Source: Paratinospora sagittata (lineage: Eukaryota; Streptophyta; Magnoliopsida; Ranunculales; Menispermaceae). From it: 64,000 bases of DNA. Of the stretch, positions 36,295-48,407 are shown in pieces. The position numbers were made by a program, and so were the translations under genes. The notes beneath the pieces were generated by a model. That model saw only the letters and a program-made list of their open reading frames with translations. It searched no databases and had not been told where the DNA came from. How positions within the stretch are numbered: the stretch's first letter is position 1; each line of letters starts with the position of its first letter. The DNA lies in NCBI GenBank assembly GCA_035771175.1, contig JAYMFD010003054.1, positions 34,740-98,739 on the forward strand. Reading direction: 5' to 3'.

Positions 36295-39200
36295 TGTTCT
36301 TGATGCAAAACAGGTGATGTGTTCCTCTTTGATGTGTTATCTTGCCGAGACCACTTCATATACTTAGAGTTTTAAACAATGGATAGCCTCTGCAAATGTT
36401 AGCACACAAGGGATAAAATGAAGAACTAGCTGAACATCAAGACAGATTGCAATTTTGATTCAATTCGAAGCCTTTTTTTGCAAAGGCAAGAATCATTACT
36501 TTCTGCTCTTGAAAAACTCTTCGAAAAGCTCAATCTAACTTGCAAATATCGTGCGTGTTGAATTTTTAAAAATCAGAGAATGAGTGTTTTATAAAATTTG
36601 AAGTTGAAGGTTAAAGAGCAAGAGTACTAAAAAATGATTTGAATTCAAAACATTGTTCAATCTAAAGTTTTTTGGGCGTGCGAGACAATGGGAATCATCT
36701 AGGTGTTACTAGAGAATATTTCAATTAAGATAACCTGGCAAAACTGTGAAGCAATAGAAAAATCGAGCAAGCAGAAGTGCCCACATTTTTCTCGTTAGAA
36801 ATATAAGATTTTAGTCTAAGACGTGCAAATTGCTGGATAGCCTTATTTTTGAAAAATTAGTATTTTGACACTAAAGAACCATTTCATTGACTCAAAACAC
36901 TTTGGTATAAGATTAAACACTTTTAAATAATTCAAAACTCATTAAAATTATGATTAAAACCTTTCGGAAAACATTTTTGTAAAAATAAAAATACTATATC
37001 GAAAGTGATTTTGAAGACTTTGCAATTTTCAGAGTTTTAGTGCTAAGATTGATCGAGGGGTTACCTTACACACCAGAGATCAAACTAATGCATTAGACAT
37101 GAGATATGTCTTCGTTCTTCGAGCTTGATCATTGTCGAATTCGAAAGCTATTGTTTGATGTGTTCTTGATGCAAAACAGGTGATGTGTTCCTCTTTGATG
37201 TGTTATCTTACCGAGACCACTTCATATACTTAGAGTTTTAAACAATGGATAGCCTCTGCAAATCTTAGCACACAAGGGATAAAATGAAGAACTAGCTGAA
37301 CATCAAGACAGATTGCAATTTTGATTCAATTCGAAGCCTTTTTTTGCAAAGGCAAGAATCATTACTTTCTTCTCTTGAAAAACTCTTCGAAAAGCTCAAT
37401 CTAACTTGCAAATATCGTGCGTGTTGAATTTTTGAAAATCAGAGAATGCGTGTTTTATAAAATTTGAAGTTGAAGGTTAAAGAGCAAGAGTACTAAAAAA
37501 TGATTTGAATTCAAAACATTGTTCAATCTAAAGTTTTTTGGGCGTGCGAGACAATGGGAATCATCTAGGTGTTACTAGAGAATATTTCAATTAAGATAAC
37601 CTGGCAAAACTGTGAAGGAATAGAAAAATCGAGCAAGCAGAAGTGCCCACATTTTTCTCGTTAGAAATATAAGATTTTAGTCTAAGACGTGCCAATTGCT
37701 GGATAGCCTTATTTTTGAGAAATTAATATTTTGACACTAAAGAACCATTTCAATGACTCAAAACACTTTGATATAAGAATAAACACTTTTAAATAATTCA
37801 AAACTCATTAAAATTATGATTAAAACCTTTCGGAAAACATTTTTGTAAAAATGAAATACTATATCGAAAGTGATTTTGAAGACTTTGCAATTTTCAGAGT
37901 TTTAGTGCTAAGATTGATCGAGGGGTTACCTTACACACCAGAGATCAAACTAATGCATTAGACATGAGATATGTCTTCGTTCTTCGAGCTTGATCATTGT
38001 CGAATCCGAAAGCTATTGTTTGATGTGTTCTTGATGCAAAACAGGTGATGTGTTCCTCTTTGATGTGTTATCTTACCGAGAGCACTTCATATACTTAGAG
38101 TTTTAAACAATGGATAGCCTCTGCAAATCTTAGCACACAAGGGATAAAATGAAGAACTAGCTGAACATCAAGACAGATTGCAATTTTGATTCAATTCGAA
38201 GCCTTTTTTTGCAAAGGCAAGAATCATTACTTTCTTCTCTTGAAAAACTCTTCGGAAAGCTCAATCTAACTTGCAAATATCGTGCGTGTTGAATTTTTGA
38301 AAATCAGAGAATGAGTGTTTTATAAAATTTGAAGTTGAAGGTTAAAGAGCAAGAGTACTAAAAAATGATTTGAATTCAAAACATTGTTCAATCTAAAGTT
38401 TTTTGGGCGTGCGAGACAATGGGAATCATCTAGGTGTTACTAGAGAATATTTCAATTAAGATAACCTGGCAAAACTGTGAAGGAATAGAAAAATCGAGCA
38501 AGCAGAAGTGCCCACATTTTTCTCGTTAGAAATATAAGATTTTAGTCTAAGACGTGCAAATTGCTGGATAGCCTTATTTTTGAAAAATTAGTATTTTGAC
38601 ACTAAAGATCCATTTCATTGACTCAAAACACTTTGGTATAAGATTAAACACTTTTAAATAATTCAAAACTCATTAAAATTATGATTAAAACCTTTCGGAA
38701 AACATTTTTGTAAAAATAAAAATACTATATCGAAAGTGATTTTGAAGACTTTGCAATTTTCAGAGTTTTAGTGCTAAGATTGATCGAGGGGTTACCTTAC
38801 ACACCAGAGATCAAACTAATGCATTAGACATGAGATATGTCTTCGTTCTTCGAGCTTGATCATTGTCGAATTCGAAAGCTATTGTTTGATGTGTTCTTGA
38901 TGCAAAACAGGTGATGTGTTCCTCTTTGATGTGTTATCTTACCGAGACCACTTCATATACTTAGAGTTTTAAACAATGGATAGCCTCTGCAAATCTTAGC
39001 ACACAAGGGATAAAATGAAGAACTAGCTGAACATCAAGACAGATTGCAATTTTGATTCAATTCGAAGCCTTTTTTTGCAAAGGCAAGAATCATTACTTTC
39101 TTCTCTTGAAAAACTCTTCGAAAAGCTCAATCTAACTTGCAAATATCGTGCGTGTTGAATTTTTGAAAATCAGAGAATGCGTGTTTTATAAAATTTGAAG

Positions 39201-39756
39201 TTGAAGGTTAAAGAGCAAGAGTACTAAAAAATGATTTGAATTCAAAACATTGTTCAATCTAAAGTTTTTTGGGCGTGCGAGACGATGGGAATCATCTAGG
39301 TGTTACTAGAGAATATTTCAATTAAGATAACCTGGCAAAACTGTGAAGGAATAGAAAAATCGAGCAAGTAGAAGTGCCCACATTTTTCTCGTTAGAAATA
39401 TAAGATTTTAGTCTAAGACGTGCCAATTGCTGGATAGCCTTATTTTTGAGAAATTAATATTTTGACACTAAAGAACCATTTCAATGACTCAAAACACTTT
39501 GATATAAGAATAAACACTTTTAAATAATTCAAAACTCATTAAAATTATGATTAAAACCTTTCGGAAAACATTTTTGTAAAAATGAAATACTATATCGAAA
39601 GTGATTTTGAAGACTTTGCAATTTTCAGAGTTTTAGTGCTAAGATTGATCGAGGGGTTACCTTACACACCAGAGATCAAACTAATGCATTAGACATGAGA
39701 TATGTCTTCGTTCTTCGAGCTTGATCATTGTCGAATTCGAAAGCTATTGTTTGATG
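33700..39756 (+). repeat. Seven-monomer HOR, copy 1 (6057 bp)
   Basis: Monomers start at 33700 (F), 34565 (E), 35430 (altered F), 36295 (G, 866 bp), 37161 (H), 38026 (C-like, 866 bp) and 38892 (H). Five 865-bp and two 866-bp units give 6057 bp, the offset to 39757, where F-E-altered F-G begins again. The two 866-bp units share 'aaaaataaaaatac' near position 691. The H units carry C57, T180 and C289; the second has a private G in 'gacgatgg'. The unit at 38026 has private 'ttcggaaagc' and 'aagatccat'. It overlaps the end of the E-F dimer series. Confidence 0.85.
36295..37160 (+). repeat. Chimeric G monomer (F left, C right), 866 bp
   Basis: The left part has F alleles G50, C57, a G in 'aaatgttagc', G211, A274 and the C in 'gaagcaat'. 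From position 533 onward it has C alleles A533, A559, G566, T593, G611 and T619. The switch lies between about 459 and 532. Position 678-679 reads CA, unlike ordinary C units, and one extra A is present near 36981-36992. The same chimera recurs at 42352. Confidence 0.88.
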
Positions 39757-42700
39757 TGTTCTTGATGCAAAACAGGTGATGTGTTCCTCTTTGATGTGTT
39801 ATCTTGCCGAGACCACTTCATATACTTAGAGTTTTAAACAATGGATAGCCTCTGCAAATCTTAGCACACAAGGGATAAAATGAAGAACTAGCTGAACATC
39901 AAGACAGATTGCAATTTTGATTCAATTCGAAGCCTTTTTTTGCAAAGGCAAGAATCATTACTTTCTGCTCTTGAAAAACTCTTCGAAAAGCTCAATCTAA
40001 CTTGCAAATATCGTGCGTGTTGAATTTTTAAAAATCAGAGAATGAGTGTTTTATAAAATTTGAAGTTGAAGGTTAAAGAGCAAGAGTACTAAAAAATGAT
40101 TTGAATTCAAAACATTGTTCAATCTAAAGTTTTTTGGGCGTGCGAGACAATGGGAATCATCTAGGTGTTACTAGAGAATATTTCAATTAAGATAACCTGG
40201 CAAAACTGTGAAGGAATAGAAAAATCGAGCAAGTAGAAGTGCCCACATTTTTCTCGTTAGAAATATAAGATTTTAGTCTAAGACGTGCCAATTGCTGGAT
40301 AGCCTTATTTTTGAGAAATTAATATTTTGACACTAAAGAACCATTTCAATGACTCAAAACACTTTGATATAAGAATAAACACTTTTAAATAATTCAAAAC
40401 TCATTAAAATTATGATTAAAACCTTTCGGAAAACATTTTTGTAAAAATGAAATACTATATCGAAAGTGATTTTGAAGACTTTGCAATTTTCAGAGTTTTA
40501 GTGCTAAGATTGATCGAGGGGTTACCTTACACACCAGAGATCAAACTAATGCATTAGACATGAGATATGTCTTCGTTCTTCGAGCTTGATCATTGTCGAA
40601 TCCGAAAGCTATTGTTTGATGTGTTCTTGATGCAAAACAGGTGATGTGTTCCTCTTTGATGTGTTATCTTACCGAGAGCACTTCATATACTTAGAGTTTT
40701 AAACAATGGATAGCCTCTGCAAATCTTAGCACACAAGGGATAAAATGAAGAACTAGCTGAACATCAAGACAGATTGCAATTTTGATTCAATTCGAAGCCT
40801 TTTTTTGCAAAGGCAAGAATCATTACTTTCTTCTCTTGAAAAACTCTTCGAAAAGCTCAATCTAACTTGCAAATATCGTGCGTGTTGAATTTTTGAAAAT
40901 CAGAGAATGAGTGTTTTATAAAATTTGAAGTTGAAGGTTAAAGAGCAAGAGTACTAAAAAATGATTTGAATTCAAAACATTGTTCAATCTAAAGTTTTTT
41001 GGGCGTGCGAGACAATGGGAATCATCTAGGTGTTACTAGAGAATATTTCAATTAAGATAACCTGGCAAAACTGTGAAGGAATAGAAAAATCGAGCAAGCA
41101 GAAGTGCCCACATTTTTCTCGTTAGAAATATAAGATTTTAGTCTAAGACGTGCCAATTGCTGGATAGCCTTATTTTTGAGAAATTAATATTTTGACACTA
41201 AAGAACCATTTCAATGACTCAAAACACTTTGGTATAAGAATAAACACTTTTAAATAATTCAAAACTCATTAAAATTATGATTAAAACCTTTCGGAAAACA
41301 TTTTTGTAAAAATGAAATACTATATCGAAAGTGATTTTGAAGACTTTGCAATTTTCAGAGTTTTAGTGCTAAGATTGATCGAGGGGTTACCTTACACACC
41401 AGAGATCAAACTAATGCATTAGACATGAGATATGTCTTCGTTCTTCGAGCTTGATCATTGTCGAATTCGAAAGCTATTGTTTGATGTGTTCTTGATGCAA
41501 AACAGGTGATGTGTTCCTCTTTGATGTGTTATCTTGCCGAGACCACTTCATATACTTAGAGTTTTAAACAATGGATAGCCTCTGCAAATCTTAGCACACA
41601 AGGGATAAAATGAAGAACTAGCTGAACATCAAGACAGATTGCAATTTTGATTCAATTCGAAGCCTTTTTTTGCAAAGGCAAGAATCATTACTTTCTGCTC
41701 TTGAAAAACTCTTCGAAAAGCTCAATCTAACTTGCAAATATCGTGCGTGTTGAATTTTTAAAAATCAGAGAATGAGTGTTTTATAAAATTTGAAGTTGAA
41801 GGTTAAAGAGCAAGAGTACTAAAAAATGATTTGAATTCAAAACATTGTTCAATCTAAAGTTTTTTGGGCGTGCGAGACAATGGGAATCATCTAGGTGTTA
41901 CTAGAGAATATTTCAATTAAGATAACCTGGCAAAACAGTGAAGCAATAGAAAAATCGAGCAAGCAGAAGTGCCCACATTTTTCTCGTTAGAAATATAAGA
42001 TTTTAGTCTAAGACGTGCCAATTGCTGGATAGCCTTATTTTTGAGAAATTAATATTTTGACACTAAAGAACCATTTCAATGACTCAAAACACTTTGGTAT
42101 AAGAATAAACACTTTTAAATAATTCAAAACTCATTAAAATTATGATTAAAACCTTTCGGAAAACATTTTTGTAAAAATGAAATACTATATCGAAAGTGAT
42201 TTTGAAGACTTTGCAATTTTCAGAGTTTTAGTGCTAAGATTGATCGAGGGGTTACCTTACACACCAGAGATCAAACTAATGCATTAGACATGAGATATGT
42301 CTTCGTTCTTCGAGCTTGATCATTGTCGAATTCGAAAGCTATTGTTTGATGTGTTCTTGATGCAAAACAGGTGATGTGTTCCTCTTTGATGTGTTATCTT
42401 GCCGAGACCACTTCATATACTTAGAGTTTTAAACAATGGATAGCCTCTGCAAATGTTAGCACACAAGGGATAAAATGAAGAACTAGCTGAACATCAAGAC
42501 AGATTGCAATTTTGATTCAATTCGAAGCCTTTTTTTGCAAAGGCAAGAATCATTACTTTCTGCTCTTGAAAAACTCTTCGAAAAGCTCAATCTAACTTGC
42601 AAATATCGTGCGTGTTGAATTTTTAAAAATCAGAGAATGAGTGTTTTATAAAATTTGAAGTTGAAGGTTAAAGAGCAAGAGTACTAAAAAATGATTTGAA

Positions 42701-43217
42701 TTCAAAACATTGTTCAATCTAAAGTTTTTTGGGCGTGCGAGACAATGGGAATCATCTAGGTGTTACTAGAGAATATTTCAATTAAGATAACCTGGCAAAA
42801 CTGTGAAGCAATAGAAAAATCGAGCAAGCAGAAGTGCCCACATTTTTCTCGTTAGAAATATAAGATTTTAGTCTAAGACGTGCAAATTGCTGGATAGCCT
42901 TATTTTTGAAAAATTAGTATTTTGACACTAAAGAACCATTTCATTGACTCAAAACACTTTGGTATAAGATTAAACACTTTTAAATAATTCAAAACTCATT
43001 AAAATTATGATTAAAACCTTTCGGAAAACATTTTTGTAAAAATAAAAATACTATATCGAAAGTGATTTTGAAGACTTTGCAATTTTCAGAGTTTTAGTGC
43101 TAAGATTGATCGAGGGGTTACCTTACACACCAGAGATCAAACTAATGCATTAGACATGAGATATGTCTTCGTTCTTCGAGCTTGATCATTGTCGAATCCG
43201 AAAGCTATTGTTTGATG
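39757..43217 (+). repeat. Seven-monomer HOR, partial copy 2 (first four units, 3461 bp)
   Basis: Monomers start at 39757 (F), 40622 (E), 41487 (altered F) and 42352 (G, 866 bp). They match 33700-37160 in order and rare alleles, including 'aaaacagtgaagcaat' and 'aaatgttagc'. Differences: 'cattacttt' in F, C387 in E, and C846 at the end of G. The copy stops after G, and a different block starts at 43218. Confidence 0.88.
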
Positions 43218-44947
43218 TGTTCTTGATGCAAAACAGGTGATGTGTTCCTCTTTGATGTGTTATCTTACCGAGACCACTTCATATACTTAGAGTTTTAAAC
43301 AATGGATAGCCTCTGCAAATCTTAGCACACAAGGGATAAAATGAAGAACTAGCTGAACATCAAGACAGATTGCAATTTTGATTCAATTCGAAGCCTGTTT
43401 TTGCAAAGGCAAGAATCATTACTTTCTTCTCTTGAAAAACTCTTCGAAAAGCTCAATCTAACTTGCAAATATCGTGCGTGTTGAATTTTTGAAAATCAGA
43501 GAATGAGTGTTTTATAAAATTTGAAGTTGAAGGTTAAAGAGCAAGAGTACTAAAAAATGATTTGAATTCAAAACATTGTTCAATCTAAAGTTTTTTGGGC
43601 GTGCGAGACAATGGGAATCATCTAGGTGTTACTAGAGAATATTTCAATTAAGATAACCTGGCAAAACTGTGAAGGAATAGAAAAATCGAGCAAGCAGAAG
43701 TGCCCACATTTTTCTCGTTAGAAATATAAGATTTTAGTCTAAGACGTGCAAATTGCTGGATAGCCTTATTTTTGAAAAATTAGTATTTTGACACTAAAGA
43801 ACCATTTCATTGACTCAAAACACTTTGGTATAAGATTAAACACTTTTAAATAATTCAAAACTCATTAAAATTATGATTAAAACCTTTCGGAAAAAATTTT
43901 TGTAAAAATGAAATACTATATCAAAAGTGATTTTGAAGACTTTGCAATTTTCAGAGTTTTAGTGCTAAGATTGATCGAGGGGTTACCTTACACACCAGAG
44001 ATCAAACTAATGCATTAGACATGAGATATGTCTTCGTTCTTCGAGCTTGATCATTGTCGAATTCGAAAGCTATTGTTTGATGTGTTCTTGATGCAAAACA
44101 GGTGATGTGTTCCTCTTTGATGTGTTATCTTACCGAGACCACTTCATATACTTAGAGTTTTAAACAATGGATAGCCTCTGCAAATCTTAGCACACAAGGG
44201 ATAAAATGAAGAACTAGCTGAACATCAAGACAGATTGCAATTTTGATTCAATTCGAAGCCTGTTTTTGCAAAGGCAAGAATCATTACTTTCTTCTCTTGA
44301 AAAACTCTTCGAAAAGCTCAATCTAACTTGCAAATATCGTGCGTGTTGAATTTTTAAAAATCAGAGAATGAGTGTTTTATAAAATTTGAAGTTGAAGGTT
44401 AAAAAGCAAGAGTACTACAAAATGATTTGAATTCAAAACATTGTTCAATCTAAAGTTTTTTGGGCGTGCGAGACAATGGGAATCTTCTAGGTGTTACTAG
44501 AGAATATTTCAATTAAGATAACCTGGCAAAACTGTGAAGGAATAGAAAAATCGAGCAAGCAGAAGTGCCCACATTTTTCTCGTTAGAAATATAAGATTTT
44601 AGTCTAAGACGTGCCAATTGCTGGATAGCCTTATTTTTGAGAAATTAATATTTTGACACTAAAGAACCATTTCAAGGACTCAAAACACTTTGATATAAGA
44701 ATAAACACTTTTAAATAATTCAAAACTCATTAAAATTATGATTAAAACCTTTCGGAAAACATTTTTGTAAAAATGAAATACTATATCGAAAGTGATTTTG
44801 AAGACTTTGCAATTTTCAGAGTTTTAGTGCTAAGATTGATCGAGGGGTTACCTTACACACCAGAGATCAAACTAATGCATTAGACATGAGATATGTCTTC
44901 GTTCTTCGAGCTTGATCATTGTCGAATCCGAAAGCTATTGTTTGATG
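43218..44947 (+). repeat. First C-like/P dimer of the third HOR region (1730 bp)
   Basis: The unit at 43218 is C-like with C57, G180 and AA at 678-679. The unit at 44083 is P-type (C57, G180, A274, A322, C336, T403) with the heptamer at 457-463 intact and a G in 'caaggact' (position 594). The P unit matches 51003, eight monomers later. Confidence 0.88.
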
Positions 44948-47900
44948 TGTTCTTGATGCAAAACAGGTGATGTGTTCCTCTTTGATGTGTTATCTTACCG
45001 AGAGCACTTCATATACTTAGAGTTTTAAACAATGGATAGCCTCTGCAAATCTTAGCACACAAGGGATAAAATGAAGAACTAGCTGAACATCAAGACAGAT
45101 TGCAATTTTGATTCAATTCGAAGCCTTTTTTTGCAAAGGCAAGAATCATTACTTTCTTCTCTTGAAAAACTCTTCGAAAAGCTCAATCTAACTTGCAAAT
45201 ATCGTGCGTGTTGAATTTTTGAAAATCAGAAAATGAGTGTTTTATAAAATTTGAAGTTGAAGGTTAAAGAGCAAGAGTACTAAAAAATGATTTGAATTCA
45301 AAACATTGTTCAATCTAAAGTTTTTTGGGCGTGCGAGACAATGGGAATCATCTAGGTGTTACTAGAGAATATTTCAATTAAGATAACCTGGCAAAACTGT
45401 GAAGGAATAGAAAAATCGAGCAAGCAGAAGTGCCCACATTTTTCTCGTTAGAAATATAAGATTTTAGTCTAAGACGTGCAAATTGCTGGATAGCCTTATT
45501 TTTGAAAAATTAGTATTTTGACACTAAAGAACCATTTCATTGACTCAAAACACTTTGGTATAAGATTAAACACTTTTAAATAATTCAAAACTCATTAAAA
45601 TTATGATTAAAACCTTTCGGAAAAAATTTTTGTAAAAATGAAATACTATATCAAAAGTGATTTTGAAGACTTTGCAATTTTCAGAGTTTTAGTGCTAAGA
45701 TTGATCGAGGGGTTACCTTACACACCAGAGATCAAACTAATGCATTAGACATGAGATATGTCTTCGTTCTTCGAGCTTGATCATTGTCGAATTCGAAAGC
45801 TATTGTTTGATGTGTTCTTGATGCAAAACAGGTGATGTGTTCCTCTTTGATGTGTTATCTTACCGAGACCACTTCATATACTTAGAGTTTTAAACAATGG
45901 ATAGCCTCTGCAAATCTTAGCACACAAGGGATAAAATGAAGAACTAGCTGAACATCAAGACAGATTGCAATTTTGATTCAATTCGAAGCCTTTTTTTGCA
46001 AAGGCAAGAATCATTACTTTCTTCTCTTGAAAAACTCTTCGAAAAGCTCAATCTAACTTGCAAATATCGTGCGTGTTGAATTTTTAAAAATCAGAGAATG
46101 AGTGTTTTATAAAATTTGAAGTTGAAGGTTAAAAAGCAAGAGTACTACAAAATGATTTGAATTCAAAACATTGTTCAATCTAAAGTTTTTTGGGCGTGCG
46201 AGACAATGGGAATCATCTAGGTGTTACTAGAGAATATTTCAATTAAGATAACCTGGCAAAACTGTGAAGGAATAGAAAAATCGAGCAAGCAGAAGTGCCC
46301 ACATTTTTCTCGTTAGAAATATAAGATTTTAGTCTAAGACGTGCCAATTGCTGGATAGCCTTATTTTTGAGAAATTAATATTTTGACACTAAAGAACCAT
46401 TTCAATGACTCAAAACACTTTGATATAAGAATAAACACTTTTAAATAATTCAAAACTCATTAAAATTATGATTAAAACCTTTCGGAAAACATTTTTGTAA
46501 AAATGAAATACTATATCGAAAGTGATTTTGAAGACTTTGCAATTTTCAGAGTTTTAGTGCTAAGATTGATCGAGGGGTTACCTTACACACCAGAGATCAA
46601 ACTAATGCATTAGACATGAGATATGTCTTCGTTCTTCGAGCTTGATCATTGTCGAATCCGAAAGCTATTGTTTGATGTGTTCTTGATGAAAAACAGGTGA
46701 TGTGTTCCTCTTTGATGTGTTATCTTACCGAGAGCACTTCATATACTTAGAGTTTTAAACAATGGATAGCCTCTGCAAATCTTAGCACACAAGGGATAAA
46801 ATGAAGAACTAGCTGAACATCAAGACAGATTGCAATTTTGATTCAATTCGAAGCCTGTTTTTGCAAAGGCAAGAATCATTACTTTCTTCTCTTGAAAAAC
46901 TCTTCGAAAAGCTCAATCTAACTTGCAAATATCGTGCGTGTTGAATTTTTGAAAATCAGAGAATGAGTGTTTTATAAAATTTGAAGTTGAAGGTTAAAGA
47001 GCAAGAGTACTAAAAAATGATTTGAATTCAAAACATTGTTCAATCTAAAGTTTTTTGGGCGTGCGAGACAATGGGAATCATCTAGGTGTTACTAGAGAAT
47101 ATTTCAATTTAGATAACCTGGCAAAACTGTGAAGGAATAGAAAAATCGAGCAAGCAGAAGTGCCCACATTTTTCTCGTTAGAAATATAAGATTTTAGTCT
47201 AAGACGTGCAAATTGCTGGATAGCCTTATTTTTGAAAAATTAGTATTTTGACACTAAAGAACCATTTCATTGACTCAAAACACTTTGGTATAAGATTAAA
47301 CACTTTTAAATAATTCAAAACTCATTAAAATTATGATTAAAACCTTTCGGAAAAAATTTTTGTAAAAATGAAATACTATATCAAAAGTGATTTTGAAGAC
47401 TTTGCAATTTTCAGAGTTTTAGTGCTAAGATTGATCGAGGGGTTACCTTACACACCAGAGATCAAACTAATGCATTAGACATGAGATATGTCTTCGTTCT
47501 TCGAGCTTGATCATTGTCGAATTCGAAAGCTATTGTTTGATGTGTTCTTGATGCAAAACAGGTGATGTGTTCCTCTTTGATGTGTTATCTTACCGAGACC
47601 ACTTCATATACTTAGAGTTTTAAACAATGGATAGCCTCTGCAAATCTTAGCACACAAGGGATAAAATGAAGAACTAGCTGAACATCAAGACAGATTGCAA
47701 TTTTGATTCAATTCGAAGCCTTTTTTTGCAAAGGCAAGAATCATTACTTTCTTCTCTTGAAAAACTCTTCGAAAAGCTCAATCTAACTTGCAAATATCGT
47801 GCGTGTTGAATTTTTAAAAATCAGAGAATGAGTGTTTTATAAAATTTGAAGTTGAAGGTTAAAAAGCAAGAGTACTACAAAATGATTTGAATTCAAAACA

Positions 47901-48407
47901 TTGTTCAATCTAAAGTTTTTTGGGCGTGCGAGACAATGGGAATCATCTAGGTGTTACTAGAGAATATTTCAATTAAGATAACCTGGCAAAACTGTGAAGG
48001 AATAGAAAAATCGAGCAAGCAGAAGTGCCCACATTTTTCTCGTTAGAAATATAAGATTTTAGTCTAAGACGTGCCAATTGCTGGATAGCCTTATTTTTGA
48101 GAAATTAATATTTTGACACTAAAGAACCATTTCAAGGACTCAAAACACTTTGATATAAGAATAAACACTTTTAAATAATTCAAAACTCATTAAAATTATG
48201 ATTAAAACCTTTCGGAAAACATTTTTGTAAAAATGAAATACTATATCGAAAGTGATTTTGAAGACTTTGCAATTTTCAGAGTTTTAGTGCTAAGATTGAT
48301 CGAGGGGTTACCTTACACACCAGAGATCAAACTAATGCATTAGACATGAGATATGTCTTCGTTCTTCGAGCTTGATCATTGTCGAATCCGAAAGCTATTG
48401 TTTGATG
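44948..48407 (+). repeat. Four-monomer HOR of C-like/P alternation, copy 1 (3460 bp)
   Basis: Monomers start at 44948 (C-like with A284, 'cagaaaatg'), 45813 (P, T180, A403), 46678 (C-like with A12, 'gatgaaaaac', and T433, 'aatttaga') and 47543 (P, A403, G594). The two C-like kinds alternate, with P units between them. The same order returns at 48408 and 51868. Confidence 0.9.
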
